Below are positions 34,490-45,219 of a stretch of 64,000 nt of DNA, in pieces. The position numbers were made by a program, and so were the translations under genes. Position 1 is the stretch's first letter. The number at the start of each line of letters is the position of its first letter. The DNA comes from Acanthosepion lycidas (lineage: Eukaryota; Mollusca; Cephalopoda; Sepiida; Sepiidae): assembly GCA_963932145.1 (NCBI GenBank), contig OZ010581.1, positions 80,591,641-80,655,640 on the forward strand. The letters are read 5' to 3'. The notes beneath the pieces were generated by a model. That model was not told the DNA's origin and did no database searches. It saw nothing but the letters and a program-made list of their open reading frames with translations.

Positions 34490-36330
34490 AGTGTGAAAAG
34501 AAGATACGATGGAGAAAATGAAAATGGAAACTCGAAACATCATCATCCCAAAGGAGAATAGACGAAGATGAAAAAAACGAATGGATCACAGATAAAATTT
34601 TCGATATGAGGCAAAGGAAACAGAAAACAATGCCAACACATGGAACGGAATACAGAAAACTACACAATGAAATAAAGAACAAATGCAGATAGGCTAAAGA
34701 TGAATGATTCAACGAAAATATGCAGAAATAGAGAATGAATATAACAGATAAATGAAATATGCATAAAAAACAAGAGATCAGAAAAGAAGACATGCTCATC
34801 AAGAGGCCGCATAAAATCCAAGGACGGAACGCGCATATTTGAGAAATAAAATTCTTCAGCCATGTAACGAATATATTCGAGAACTCTTCCACGACAAAAG
34901 AGGTCAACTGGCAATACACATAAACACCGACAGACCGGAAACACTAAAAACCGAAGTGGAAGCTGCACTGGACAAATTGAACAGAAACAAAGCGGCAGAG
35001 CCAGACGGAATTGTAATAGCTATGCTGAAAACCGTAGAAGATTTCGGTATCGACAAGATTACAGAAATAGTAAATGAAATCTACAACAGTGGTGATGCAA
35101 GGGAAGATCTAAGAAGAACTATTTTCATAGCACTGCCTAAGAAACCAGGCGCAAACGAATTTGAACTCAACCGAAAATCAACCTAGTGGACCACTTAAAA
35201 AAAAATCTCATCATCCGAATGTTAATGAATAGAACGAGCAGCAGAATCGAACCAGAGATAGGACAAGAATAGTGCGGGTTCTTTAAAGATATCGGAACAC
35301 GGAACGCGACATTTATACCCAGAATGCTATCACAAAGAACAATACAGATGCAGAAGAATGTGTATCTGTGTTTTATAGACTACGCAAAGGCGTTCGGCAA
35401 ACTACGCCATAAAGATCTGTTAGAGCTTCTCAACAAACTTGACATCAATCAGAATAATCAAAAACTCTTTACTGGCAGAAAACCGCCTCTATGCGGATAA
35501 AAAAATGAGTTTATCAGATATATAAAAATACAAAGGGGTATAATGCAAGGATGTGTCATATCACCGGACTTATTCAATCCATACAACGAGGTAATTCTGA
35601 GAGAACTTGAAATAATACCAGTATTCATCATTGGCGGCCACAATTTCCACAACATAAGATATGCAGATGACACAGTGCTGATAGCAGACACAGAAAGAAA
35701 ATTACAAAACCTCCTACAGAAGGTAGCGAAGGAGAGCGATAAGAAGGGACTAAGCATAAACTACAAGAAGACATAATGCATGGTCATCAGCAAAAAGATG
35801 AGCTCAAAATGAAATTTACAGACAAATTTAAGAGACAGGACAATTTCGTTAGAAACACACAAAAAGGTAGTGAACGGTTACTTGATATCTGTACTCCTGT
35901 ATGGCAGCGAATGCCGGGCAATCTTTTCAAAGATGAGGAAGTGGCCCGAAGCAACAGAAATGGCGTCCTAGAGAGGAATGCTAAGGTTACCATGAGTCGA
36001 ACACATGAGCAACAACGATGTCTTGGGGAGAATAAAAACAACGAGGAAACTTATACTTAATATCAGGAAGAGTCAGCTGAAATTTCCGAGACACGTATGG
36101 AGGAAGGAGGGTTTGGAAATTCTGATACTCACAAGACAGAGAGTGGGAAGGCAGTGCGTGACATATTGAATGGGCTTGAGCAAGTGGGTGGTGGAATAGT
36201 GTCTGGGAGAAATAACAAAAAGACAAAACTTATTAACAGCTACAAGGGACATGAGGAGGTGGAGGGCCATGATCGTCTACGTCTTGAAGTGACACGTCAC
36301 ATAAAAGAAGTATGTAAACCTTTTATTTCT
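34490..36330 (+). pseudogene. LINE family L-B, long decayed copy of the RT protein
   Basis: The readable frame 34839-35186 gives the fingers region (LDKLNRNKAAEPDGIV, then IYNSGDAREDL, FIALPKKPGANE). Codons for FIDYAKAFGKLRH (motif A) are at about 35378 and a second frame reads GCVISPDLFNPYNEVILREL and IRYADDTVLIADTERKLQ (about 35549-35700), so the catalytic YADD box is preserved. The C-terminal block (MRKWPEATEM-type, then QLKFPRHVWRKEGLEN) runs in broken frames to about 36130 and the tail to about 36320. Stops and indels occur about every 100-300 bp. No endonuclease domain was recognised upstream. Confidence 0.8.
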
Positions 36331-37639
36331 TTTTTTCTTCGTCATTCAGATTTAATATCTGTATTGGATATGGCTTTTTGCATTATGAGTTCGTTAGAAA
36401 AGACAACTCGTCAGGATTGTTAACGGACTTTTAATGGACTTATTGTTTGTTGAGGAACAGCCACTGACGAGTGGAGAGGAAATAAAATCACAAAAAAAGA
36501 AAAAAAAACTATAATTCACACAAGTGAGAGGATAATTCACTTTTCCTAATTCTTTTGGCGCTTGTGAACTTATCGTGCATATCACAAAGCCTGATTTTTC
36601 TATTCTTTGTTGGCGTGTTAATTTGGATTCGTTGCGATATTTTATTTCCTTTCAGTTTTTTCAGATCTTATTCTCTCCTTCTATCTACCCCCCTCTCTCT
36701 CTTACGCAATCTCTTTGTTGCTTTTTTTTTTTACAATTATTCCATTTTTACGTTGTTTATACTTAGTATCTTCCACAGGGAAAATAACTTTTTCCTATCA
36801 TAACCTTGTAGACATGCTGAGCAACAATTACTTGGAAATCGACAATGTATCTATTACTACCAAGTAAAGCCATCGAAATATTGATGTTAATGTTAGCAAA
36901 AGACTGCAATGATTATTCTTGTATTTTTCACTGGTAATATTGTTAGGGAATACATCATGCTGATAGACCCAGTGTTTTTTTGTCAGGCAATCCAGCAATG
37001 TCGACGCCCTCTGAGAACGGCCTAATATGCAGACAAAATTCCTTGATTCCCTATAATTAATTTCTAAAAAAAATAGATATAAACTATAGACAGAAAGAAA
37101 TAATTATAAAAATAAACTGGATAACGAGTAGAGAAAGAAAAAAAACAGACCGAAAGACAGATAAATAGATTCATAAACAGAAAGACAAAGAAAGAAATGA
37201 AGGGCAAAAGAAAAAAGGGAAAAAGAAAAAAGGGAAAAAATACTAAAAATGAAAGTGAGAAAGCGAAACAGACAGGCAGTGAAACAGAAAGAAACTACTA
37301 GAAAAATAATTATATGAATTAATAAGAGAAAAAAAATCAAAAAAATCACCGGACACTTTTTCATAAAAATAATATGTAATAAATGTAAAAAAAAAAAAAA
37401 CAGTATCTTCAGTGAAAACAATGGTCATTTAATAAAAGTTTATTCTGAAAATTGCTCTACTCCGTACGTAATACACAACTAACTGCGAATACTGTAATTG
37501 TTAAATATGTAATAAGTAAACATATTTGCATGTCACTTCTTTACGGGTTCTGTATATCAATTAAGATTTCATTGTAGGGGTAAATTTGTCAATATATGTC
37601 TGTATTTATGAGATGGGTATTTCAATTATTTAAAGTATT
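36331..37639. other. Non-coding stretch
   Basis: No gene recognised. 37100-37270 is A-rich with AAAGA/GACAGA units, and its antisense Phe-rich frame is an artefact. Confidence 0.5.
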
Positions 37640-37900
37640 TATATTGTTCGGACTGTTGTCCTGATCTTTGTTGCTATATTCACGACGTTTTGGGCACTGT
37701 ACGCTTCGGATTTCTTCAGGTGATTGTAATTTCGAAACAAAGCCTTTATTTCGTCCACCGGGATAGATTTTCCGGGTGTCCCAGTTAACTCCCTTTAACT
37801 CAAATTTCAAGGTTCACCACTACAGTAGCCAGGTATTGAAATCAAAACTTCTTTGGGTCAAGTCACCCGACCCAACCAACGCATTTATCCACTGGGCCCT
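37640..37900 (-). mobile_element. SINE family S4
   Basis: On the minus strand: a tRNA-like part with CCCAGTGGATAAATGCG and box-B-like GATTTCAATACCTGGCTAC, body with GGGACACCCGG and CCCGGTGGACGAAATAAAG, and tail CCTGAAGAAATCCGAAGCG, CGTCGTGAATATAGCAAC. The same order is seen at 53640-53935. Confidence 0.68.
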
Positions 37901-37911
37901 GAGGGCATGCC

Positions 37912-38001
37912 TCTCTCTCTCTCCCTCTCTCCCTCTCTCCCTCTCTCTGTGTGTTTCTATCTGTCGCTGTCTGTCTGTCTCTTTTTCTCTCTATCTCGGT
38001 G

Positions 38002-38054
<53 letters not shown>
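37912..38054. repeat. (CT)n-rich tract and (TA)n microsatellite
   Basis: CTCTCTCC units (37912-37950), CTGTCTGTCT, then TA units from 38006 to 38054, abutting R1. Confidence 0.96.
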
Positions 38055-38055
<1 letters not shown>

Positions 38056-38061
<6 letters not shown>

Positions 38062-38415
38062 GCAAAATTAGGTAATCCGTATGAGTAGAACCAAGGAGGA
38101 TGATATCCAGAGAGCTCAATGTAAATTCAGAGCAAATATGTTTGAATAAAAACAGACCACTTTAAGGTTCCATGTAATAAGTTATTTCACCACAACCCCT
38201 TAACAGGGCTCTGGATCATCAGACTTTACTTGCAAAGGTTGAAATGAAAAATGGAAAGAAACTTACACATTTTTGACGGACCGCGCCAAGCATATGTAAA
38301 ATTAACGAAATGAGGAAGTGAGGTGGGAGAGAAGATATTAGTGAGTTAGATGTACCATTTCAATTCCTTATCCTTAACTCCACTCTGTGTAGGCTAGACG
38401 TCGCTTAACTTAACG
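38056..38415 (-). repeat. Repeat R1, minus-strand copy
   Basis: Inverted relative to 25905-26232, with the same blocks in order and about 75-80 percent identity by rough inspection. Like the other copy it abuts a (TA)n array at its 3' end. Confidence 0.82.
38166..38232 (-). ncRNA. Hammerhead-ribozyme-like motif in R1, second copy
   Basis: On the minus strand CTGATGA (38222-38216) and GAAA bracket a hairpin: CCA/TGG, a G-G mismatch, then six pairs including one G-U, loop GTTA. The short helix III (ATA/TAT, 3-nt loop) and T at H17 are kept. Several helix II bases differ from the 26-kb copy yet pairing is largely retained. The same T-T at 10.1/11.1 occurs. Confidence 0.42.
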
Positions 38416-38749
38416 TATTTTATCTCTAGATATAGATGGGTAAGGGGTGAGGGAGAAGACCGACTTAAAAGGGAGAAGATACAGCAAGCAATAAAATAAT
38501 AAATCATGTCCATGAGCGCAGGTTTCACTCAAATTCTTAGACGTTGTTATTTCGTATTACTTTAAAGGGTATATTTGGGGGTTAAAGTTCGATATAAATC
38601 TAAATGTCTAAAAAATCTACGAAGTATGTAATTTGAAGTTTGTTGGAGTTTTGGGTATCTTCTATGAAATAGTCGAAAGTACATTGAAAGAATAATCCTA
38701 ATCTTTTTTAATTTTCCTAAACATTTTTCCTATAGATTGTTAAGTTGCC
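38416..38749. other. Non-coding stretch, nothing recognised
   Basis: No motif seen. Confidence 0.5.
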
Positions 38750-39300
38750 ATCTCATCTATTCGTTTGATTTTTGTTCATAAATTAAATTTGTGACTGTTT
38801 TTATATACCTAATTATCAAAGGTTATTCCAATTTAAATATTTTTATCATCAATAATGATTATTAAAGGGTAATATATTTCAATTTAAATTAAGTTATCAA
38901 TTTAAAACTTACCTCCGTGTTATTTATTTAAACTCACTTCCAATTGGAGAATATTAGAGAAAAGAATTAGATAAAAGATTACTAACAGAAAATTAGGTCC
39001 TTCTTTTGCAATATTCTATATATCCGTACACATACTTTTTTCTTGTTGATTATTCAGTTGACATTTATTCGTTTGGGTTTTGTTCATAGATACCTACCTA
39101 ATTATTATCAAAGGTTCTTCCAATTTAAATAATTTTATCATCAATAATGGTTATTAAACGGTAATATATTTCCATTTAAAATAAATCACCAATTTAAAAT
39201 TTACCTCCGTATTATTTAAACTTACTTCCAATTGAAGAATCCTAGAGGAGAAATTTGGATAGAACATTACTAAGAGACAATTAGGTCCTTCTTTTACAAT
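38750..39300. repeat. Tandem duplication, about 300-bp spacing, two copies
   Basis: Copy 1 (about 38755-39012) and copy 2 (about 39058-39299) share TATTCGTTTG, TACCTAATTAT, ATCAAAGGTT, TTCCAATTTAAAT, ATCATCAATAATG, TTACCTCCGT, CACTTCCAATTG-type block and ATTAGGTCCTTCTTTT in order. No coding content seen. Confidence 0.85.
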
Positions 39301-39550
39301 ACATACACATACGCACCTCTACACATATCCGAAAACCTATCTATATCTACATACCCATATCTCCCTATGTACCTATGAATTCATATATACATATGCACAC
39401 ACATCTACACAGAAACTATATGTATATTCCCATATCTACACATATCTCTACACATATATTACCCGCTATCCCATATCTATGGCAAGACATATAACTGAAA
39501 AAAAAAACTTGTATGCCTCTCTTTCCATATAAATGCAAATACATGTACGT

Positions 39551-39555
<5 letters not shown>

Positions 39556-39620
<65 letters not shown>
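39556..39620. repeat. (TA)n(GA)n microsatellite
   Basis: About 24 TA units then about 8 GA units. Confidence 0.97.
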
Positions 39621-39621
<1 letters not shown>

Positions 39622-39932
39622 GCGATAATGCTGCTAAGATGCAAGGGGCTACTGGGAGTCAAAGAATGAGGACTTTCTAAGGAAGTGAAAACCCATTCGT
39701 AAACAGGAAACAAGGGATAAACCTCTACTCTTATTCAAAAGACTGTGGAGAAGTTTGAACCGGATGATCGGTGAACCTCTCTCTCTCTCTCGCTCTATCT
39801 ATATATAAAACTATAAGTGCGTAGGTATGCAGAAAATAGTGCACAATCGCATTTGGTGCATAATCCGGAGTTCCTTAGTATTTTTTGTTTTTATTTTTAA
39901 GAAGACAGTGCTCCATACAGAAGTAGAGCTTT
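39621..39932. other. Left flank of the gypsy insertion
   Basis: No gene recognised. A short CT-rich run at 39778-39797. The target duplication ATTAT is at 39933-39937. Confidence 0.5.
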
Positions 39933-39937
39933 ATTAT

Positions 39938-40031
39938 TGTTGTGGTAGGATCCACCTAATTTGCATAGTGGAGTACCAACCATATAAATATGGTTGGTAC
40001 CGGGAAGGAATCGAAGAGATTCAACCAGAGA
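39938..40031 (+). repeat. 5' LTR, left part
   Basis: Matches the first 94 bp of the 3' LTR with three differences. It contains TATAAATA (39983-39990) in the centre of a perfect 13-bp inverted repeat (39973-39985 and 39988-40000, GTACCAACCATAT), a likely promoter region. The LTR is interrupted after GAGATTCAACCAGAGA. Confidence 0.95.
39983..39990 (+). promoter_or_regulatory. TATA box candidate in the 5' LTR
   Basis: TATAAATA lies at the centre of the palindrome, about 45 bp into the LTR. The 3' LTR has the same box with one mismatch in the palindrome. Promoter use is inferred from LTR position only. Confidence 0.5.
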
Positions 40032-40274
40032 GACCGTTTGTTTGTTTGTTTGTTTGTTTGTTTGTTTGTTTGTTATTCTTTTGACTTTGGACGGACCTTT
40101 TTCTCTGCTAACAATTTGTTTCTTTTCAGTGCTTGAGGAACATTCTTAACGAACTTTTGAAGATTTTCTGATAAGTTTTACTTTAACTTTTATTTTTTTG
40201 ATTTTATTCTTCTATTTCTTTTTTGTTTGTTTTTATTTTTTGGGCTTGGCCCTCATAATTTTTTTTTATTTTTA

Positions 40275-40493
40275 GTCCGGTTTGACAAAGTCTTACCGGA
40301 CGATTTCTTTTTTATTGTTTATTTCTTTTTAATAGATTTTGCAAAAAAAAAAAGTCAGTTCAAGTTTTTTGAAAAAAGAAAACTTTGTTTTTTCATTTTA
40401 TTTAGCGACTTCGGTCGCATTCTCTCGTCTTTTTTGGTTTAACTAGTTTGTTTTTTCTTTTGCTTTTTTATTTTCTTTAGCGGCTTCGGCCGC
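40275..40493 (+). other. Three GC hairpins in the LINE leader, two with UUCG loops
   Basis: GTCCGG (40275-40280) pairs with CCGGAC (40296-40301). GCGAC TTCG GTCGC is at 40405-40418 and GCGGC TTCG GCCGC at 40480-40493. The surrounding leader is about three quarters T or A. cUUCGg is an unusually stable RNA tetraloop, so structured RNA is likely; function is unknown. Confidence 0.8.
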
Positions 40494-40613
40494 AAACCTT
40501 TATTTTTTTGAAACCGTCGAGAATGAGATGGCGTCAGGATCTATGGGACGAGCTGTCGGTGTCCTCACCCCAGCCATGTTCTATCCTGAAGGACAACCCT
40601 AATCGGCTTCACG

Positions 40614-43600
40614 ATGGCTCTCTGGTTAGCTAGTTTAAATGTCCGGGGCCTGAGGTCCGAGTCTCGCAGGGCGAGGCTCCCTCGTGACCTTCAGCGCCTC
40701 GGGGTGAATGTATGTTGTATACAAGAGACCCGGTTTTCTTCTCATGATCGTGAGGACATACTGTCTAGGGGGTTCGCCCTTTATTCAGCCTGTTTTGATG
40801 GTCGTTCGAGGGGTGTCTCTTGGCTAGTGAGCAAGACTTTGAAGGCTGCTTGTACCCTTGTCTTCGCGGATCCGGCGGGCAGACTTTGCATGTTGGATGT
40901 TACCATAAAGGATAAGGTTCTACGTCTCATTGGGGTTTATGCGCCCAATACCCATTCCGAGCAGCCTGCTTTGTTTCGGCAGATCGCGCCGTTCTTGACG
41001 TCTCGTCGGGTAGTTTTAGCGGGGGATTGGAATGTCGTCCTTGACCCCGATATAGATCGTATAGGGCATAAACAAGGTACTAACAACCTGGATGTGAAAC
41101 CATTTCGGGACTTTATCGATCGGTTTGATCTGGTCGATAAGTTACGGAATGAACACCCTCGGGAGGTAGCATGGACTTGGACAACTAGTGGCAACTCGGC
41201 TCCTGGGACGCTTGCGAGCTACCTGGACCGAGTCTTAGTTAGGAGAGTCGATGTAGGGCTCTTAGGGTGTCCAAGTTTCCATTATATAGTTTATACGGAT
41301 CATAGGCTTGTCCGGGTCCGTGTAAACTTAGATAAGCCTAAGGCTAAGTTGGCTGGTTACTGGAAATTGAACTGTTCACTTTTTGGTGATCAGGGTTTCC
41401 GGGACCAGCTGTTACTAACCATCCAAAGGGAATTGACGGGAACGGTTGTGGGAAACGCCTGGTGGGGAAATCTTAAATCTAAAATTCGAACGTTTGCTGC
41501 CGTTTAGTCGTCGACCCAATCTAGATAGATTAGCGGCGCAAACTGCTTTAGAAGATAAAGTCGATCGGGCGGTGAAATCCAGTGTTAGTGGGGACATAGC
41601 TTTAGCTAAGGCAGAGTTGTCCTCCTTGCTTATCAAGAAGGATCAAGCTCTGGTAGTTAGGGCTTGGTTAAAAAGAATGTCTTCTGAGGCAACGAATATG
41701 GCCGCTGAACTGCGTGAAGAGGAGAATCGAAGCGCGTCTAGGCGACATATTGCATGCGTCACGTTGCCGGATAAGCGGACCGTGACTACAAACGCGGGCA
41801 TATGTGAGCTTTTTCGGGACTACTTTCAGGATCTTTTCACCAGGGAGCCCGGTCTGAGCCCTGCTCAGTTCGACGCCTATTTAGCTGACTTTCCCTGCCT
41901 CTCGGCAGCTGAATCGGCTAGGTGCGAGGGTCCCATGACAGAGTCGGAGATCTGGGAAGCGCTGAAGCAGGTTGGCCTGGATAAGTCTCCGGGACTAGAT
42001 GGTCTTCCCTACGAACTTTACTTGAGGTTGTCGCACGTTTTTGTTCCTTTGCTGGAACTGATTTACAACCACTGGATGAAGCAGCGGTCTTTACCCCAAC
42101 GCTTCACCAGGGGTGTGATCAAGTTGCTGCATAAGGACAAGAACGGTGGGGATGGGTTAGGGAACTTTCACCCTTTAACGATGTTAAATACGGACTTAAA
42201 TATTTTGGCGAAGATCTTAGCCAACCGTTTGCAGCTTGTCCTGTCTAGTCTGATTGGCCCTGAACAGACTTGTGCTGTGAAGGGTAGGACTATTCAGGAT
42301 AACCTTCATATGGTACGCTTGATCTTAGAACAAGTCGACAGTGAAGCCGCGCTGATCAATTTAATTTCAGTCCAAGGCCTTCGATAGGGTTGACCATCGA
42401 TTTTTGGAGGCTGTCCTTTCGGCGGCCGGTTTCAGAGCCGACTTTCGCTCCTGGATCCGACTTTTGTATGCGACCCCCGGTGCGCTGGTGGAAGTGAATG
42501 GGGTAAGATCGAAGCCTTTCGTATTGTCTCGCTCCATTCGTCAAGGTTGTCTGCTCTCGCCTCTGCTTTACGTTCTTGCGTTGGAACCTTTCCTTCGCAA
42601 GTTAAAGGCGAATCCGGTCCTGCGAGGAATTTCCCTGCCTGGGGCTTCCACCTCAGCCAGGTATTCTGCCTATGCTGACGACGTTTCGGTTCTTGTGTCG
42701 AGCAGAGCCGAGATTGACGTAGTCAGCAAAGAGATCAGTGGGTATGAGATGGTGACAGGGGCCAAGATCAACCGCGATAAGTCTGTGGGCTTGCGGTTGG
42801 GTGCGTGGAAGGGAGTTTCTCTTCCCGGACCTTTCCTCTGGACGGATGGGCCGATCAAGATACTCGGCGTCTGGTTCGGTCCTGATCTCCAGTTGGAAAT
42901 GAATTGGTCGGAGGTGCAAGGGAAGGCCGAGATCGCGGGTAAACTGTGGTCTCGGAGGAGACTTTCCCTGAAGGGAAGGGCGGAGGTATGTGTTTCACAC
43001 ATATATCCGATCCTCCTTTACCGACTGTCTGTGCTTCCACTCCCGTATGCCAGACTAATGTCATTAGTCCGGACCTTGTTCTCTTTCTTGTGGAGAGAGA
43101 AGGCCCCTATGGTATGTCGCGAGATCTGTTGCCTTCATCCCTCTGAGGGCGGTCTGGGTATGCCTAGCATTGAGATTCGTCAATATATGCTTCTCATTAC
43201 CTTTCTAGACCGAATGTGTCGCGGATTGGATGAGGTGGGCACCTTTTGGAAAGAAGATGTCCGAAAACATTTCCCATCCCTGAGAAGTGTGCACTCGTGC
43301 GAGGAGGAGGCCGGCCGTACACATCGTGCCGAGTGCTCCTTCTACCGCGAATGTCGTAGTGCTTTGAAGCTCCTCTTACGGACGACGGATGGCCTCTCCG
43401 ACGCCCAGGCGTTGTCTCGTAAGGCATTGTATCAGTTGTTAGTTAGGGGGTCCGTTCAAGATGATCTGATCGACGAGCTCGGTCTTACGAAGCAGGAGGC
43501 TCGCTCGATATGGCCTTGGGCGCCTGGGTTGAAATGTCTCAATAATGATGAGGCATCACTCACCTGGCTGATGATTCGTGGGGCCCTCTGGGTCGGCAAA

Positions 43601-44063
43601 AGACTTTGTTCAGCAGGTTTGGAGAAATATCTAAACTGTCGTCGCTGTACTGGGGAAGTCGAGACCATTGGTCACGCCTTTTTTCAGTGCAAGACGGTAG
43701 TGCCGTTGTGCAAGTTTGTTGAAGGCCTCATGGTTCGCATGCTGCAGGGAAAGTTCTTTGTCCTGGAAGCCAGTTCTGTTTGTAGCAATGTGTGTGCTGA
43801 CGAAGGCTGAACACTATGTGTTCTGTTGCTTGCTAGGGATTATGAGAGTCGTGATTTGGACGACGCGTCAGAAGGGATTCCATGAGGGCGAGAAGTTCAC
43901 CTCTTCCCAACTGATCTTGTTCTTTAAGCATCAGCTTAAAGTCAAGATTAGGACGGAAAGGCGGCGGCTCACCTCATCGGAATTTGGCAAAAGGTGGGTG
44001 AATCTTGCGCGAATGTGTAGAGTGAAAGGGGCTGACCTAGAGTGGCATTTGGATGTCGGTTAG
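40614..44063 (+). pseudogene. LINE ORF2: APE endonuclease, reverse transcriptase, C-terminal zinc-knuckle region
   Basis: This protein nicks the target and copies LINE RNA at the nick. From 40614 an APE-type endonuclease is readable: LNVRGL, CIQETRF, LAGDWNVVLD and YTDHRLVRV, where Tx1/L1 proteins usually have SDH. A frame change near 41450-41500 leads to the frame 41446-42387 with the RT fingers (GLDKSPGLDGLPYELYLRLS, TMLNTDLNILAKILANRL, PEQTCAVKGRTIQDNLH). A one-base loss at about 42365 removes the motif A Asp (QSKAFDRVDHRF follows). The next frame, 42404-43810, has RQGCLLSPLLYVLALEPFL and the intact YADDVSVLV box (42671-42697), then CRRCTGEVETIGHAFFQC (43636-43689). A last frame change near 43800 leads to TTRQKGFHEGEKF and a stop at 44063. 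Four open frames, one original ORF. Strongest resemblance is to Tx1-clade proteins. Confidence 0.92.
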
Positions 44064-44823
44064 GTACAGAATTTTGTCCTAACAGGGTTGAAGATAGGCA
44101 ACCCACCCTGATTTTAGGTTAGACTAGGTTTTTGTATTTTGAATTTTTAGTTTTCCCTTTTTTCTAGTAAACTTAGCTAGGGTATGCATGCTCATTGGTC
44201 CCTTTTATTTCTGTCCCTATTTTTGTTTCTTTTGTTTAATTCCCCATCCCCTCCCTCGTTAGGTGTTCAGTGATGTCAGTTCTCTGGTGGATGCGGGACG
44301 ACTTTCGTTTCGTGTGTGTGATTTTTCGTATTTGTTGTTGTGTATGAATGTGTGTGTGCCTGCGTGAATGCTTGGAGGTATGAATGCTTTTTTTTTTTTT
44401 CATTTCTTCATAGTCCCGCATTGATTTCGTCCGGTGAACTGATGTTTTCTGCCACATTCATGGTTTGTGGGGGGGGGTATTACTAACACAGTTTTGTTTA
44501 GTTTAGTGTAAATATTTATAGCATATTGTATATATTCATTTGGGGATCATTTTTAAAAGTTGTTAATTTTGACCCTCCCCCCCACGAACAATAATTGTAC
44601 ATAAGGGGTCTAGTTAGGACATCATAGAGAATTTGAGGTATTATGGTGGACGTAGTAAGAAAGGTAGGAGTGAATGTGTTGTTTTGGTGATTGGAATATT
44701 GTTGGCGTGTTTGGGTGAGTGTCTGCGACTAGCTAAGTTTAGAATTAAGACAGATGAAGACTGTCCTTCCCCATCACCCTTTTAGGCCTTGTACCGCATT
44801 TTGTATTTATACAAATAAATATT
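44064..44823 (+). other. LINE 3' UTR
   Basis: Non-coding T-rich to G-rich sequence after the ORF2 stop. Its last 40 bp contain GGCCTTGTACCGCATTTTGT, which is nearly the same as the end of SINE S1 (GGCCTTGTGCCACATTTTAT). Confidence 0.85.
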
Positions 44824-44839
44824 GAGATTCAACCAGAGA

Positions 44840-45025
44840 GAATCTGTCGAACTCTATGCATTAGCAGGGAGGAACCCGGACGAAGCTTTGCCGAAGAGTA
44901 AGGTTTCGTCCGGGGAGGCGGGTTCAAAAAGGCTATATTTTTGGCCGAGCCTACGGGCTCGGAGATACCCACATTAAACCGGCCTTGTGCCACATTTTAT
45001 CCTCGTGGGTGGATAGATAAATACA
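44840..45025 (+). mobile_element. SINE family S1, truncated, in the gypsy 5' LTR
   Basis: A 186-bp insert between GAGATTCAACCAGAGA (44824-44839) and GAGATCCAACCAGAGA (45026-45041). It carries GGAGGAACCCGGACGAAG, GAGCCTACGGGCTC (hairpin) and the shared tail. It is shorter at the 5' end than the copies at 33.6 and 52.9 kb. The 18-bp LINE duplication includes this SINE's first two bases, so the SINE was there first. Confidence 0.88.
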
Positions 45026-45041
45026 GAGATCCAACCAGAGA

Positions 45042-45207
45042 CTCTGCCCGACTGTGACTCAGTCAACAAACATTCCAGGAACGGTCTTCCCAGGAATATA
45101 CAAAACACTATATGTAAAAATTGTGTACACTTTCTTGTTTCAATACATTTTGTTCTAAGTACATTTTGTGTTGCATCATTATTCCATGCATTAGTCAAGT
45201 TTCAACA
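45042..45207 (+). repeat. 5' LTR, right part
   Basis: Continues the LTR from CTCTGCCCGACTGTG to TTTCAACA and matches the 3' LTR with about five differences. Confidence 0.95.
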
Positions 45208-45208
45208 A

Positions 45209-45219
45209 TGGCGACGAGG
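45209..45219 (+). promoter_or_regulatory. Primer binding site, tRNA-Ser-like
   Basis: TGGCGACGAGG begins one base after the LTR. It is complementary to the 3' end of animal tRNA-Ser(GCU), CCTCGTCG plus CCA, as I remember that tRNA. The match ends after 11 bases. Confidence 0.65.

Larger units (their letters stand above)
40034..44823 (+). mobile_element. Tx1-type LINE inserted in the gypsy 5' LTR
   Basis: An 18-bp duplication GAGATTCAACCAGAGAGA is found at 40016-40033 and 44824-44841 and exactly brackets 4,790 bp. The insert starts with (GTTT)n, has a T-rich 580-bp leader with GC hairpins, one long broken endonuclease/RT gene, and ends with GGCCTTGTACCGCATTTTGT and ATACAAATAAATATT. ORF1 is absent unless a short relic lies before 40614, so the copy is probably 5'-truncated or of an ORF2-only form. 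It is the youngest of the three nested elements. Confidence 0.93.

Noticed and set aside
37104-37428. Phe-rich minus-strand frame resembling a multi-pass membrane protein
   Set aside because: It is the complement of an A/AAAGA-rich tract; no residues conserved with any transporter family.
42653-43668. Arg/Pro-rich minus-strand frames under the Tx1-type LINE
   Set aside because: Shadows of the LINE ORF2 frame; no motif of their own.
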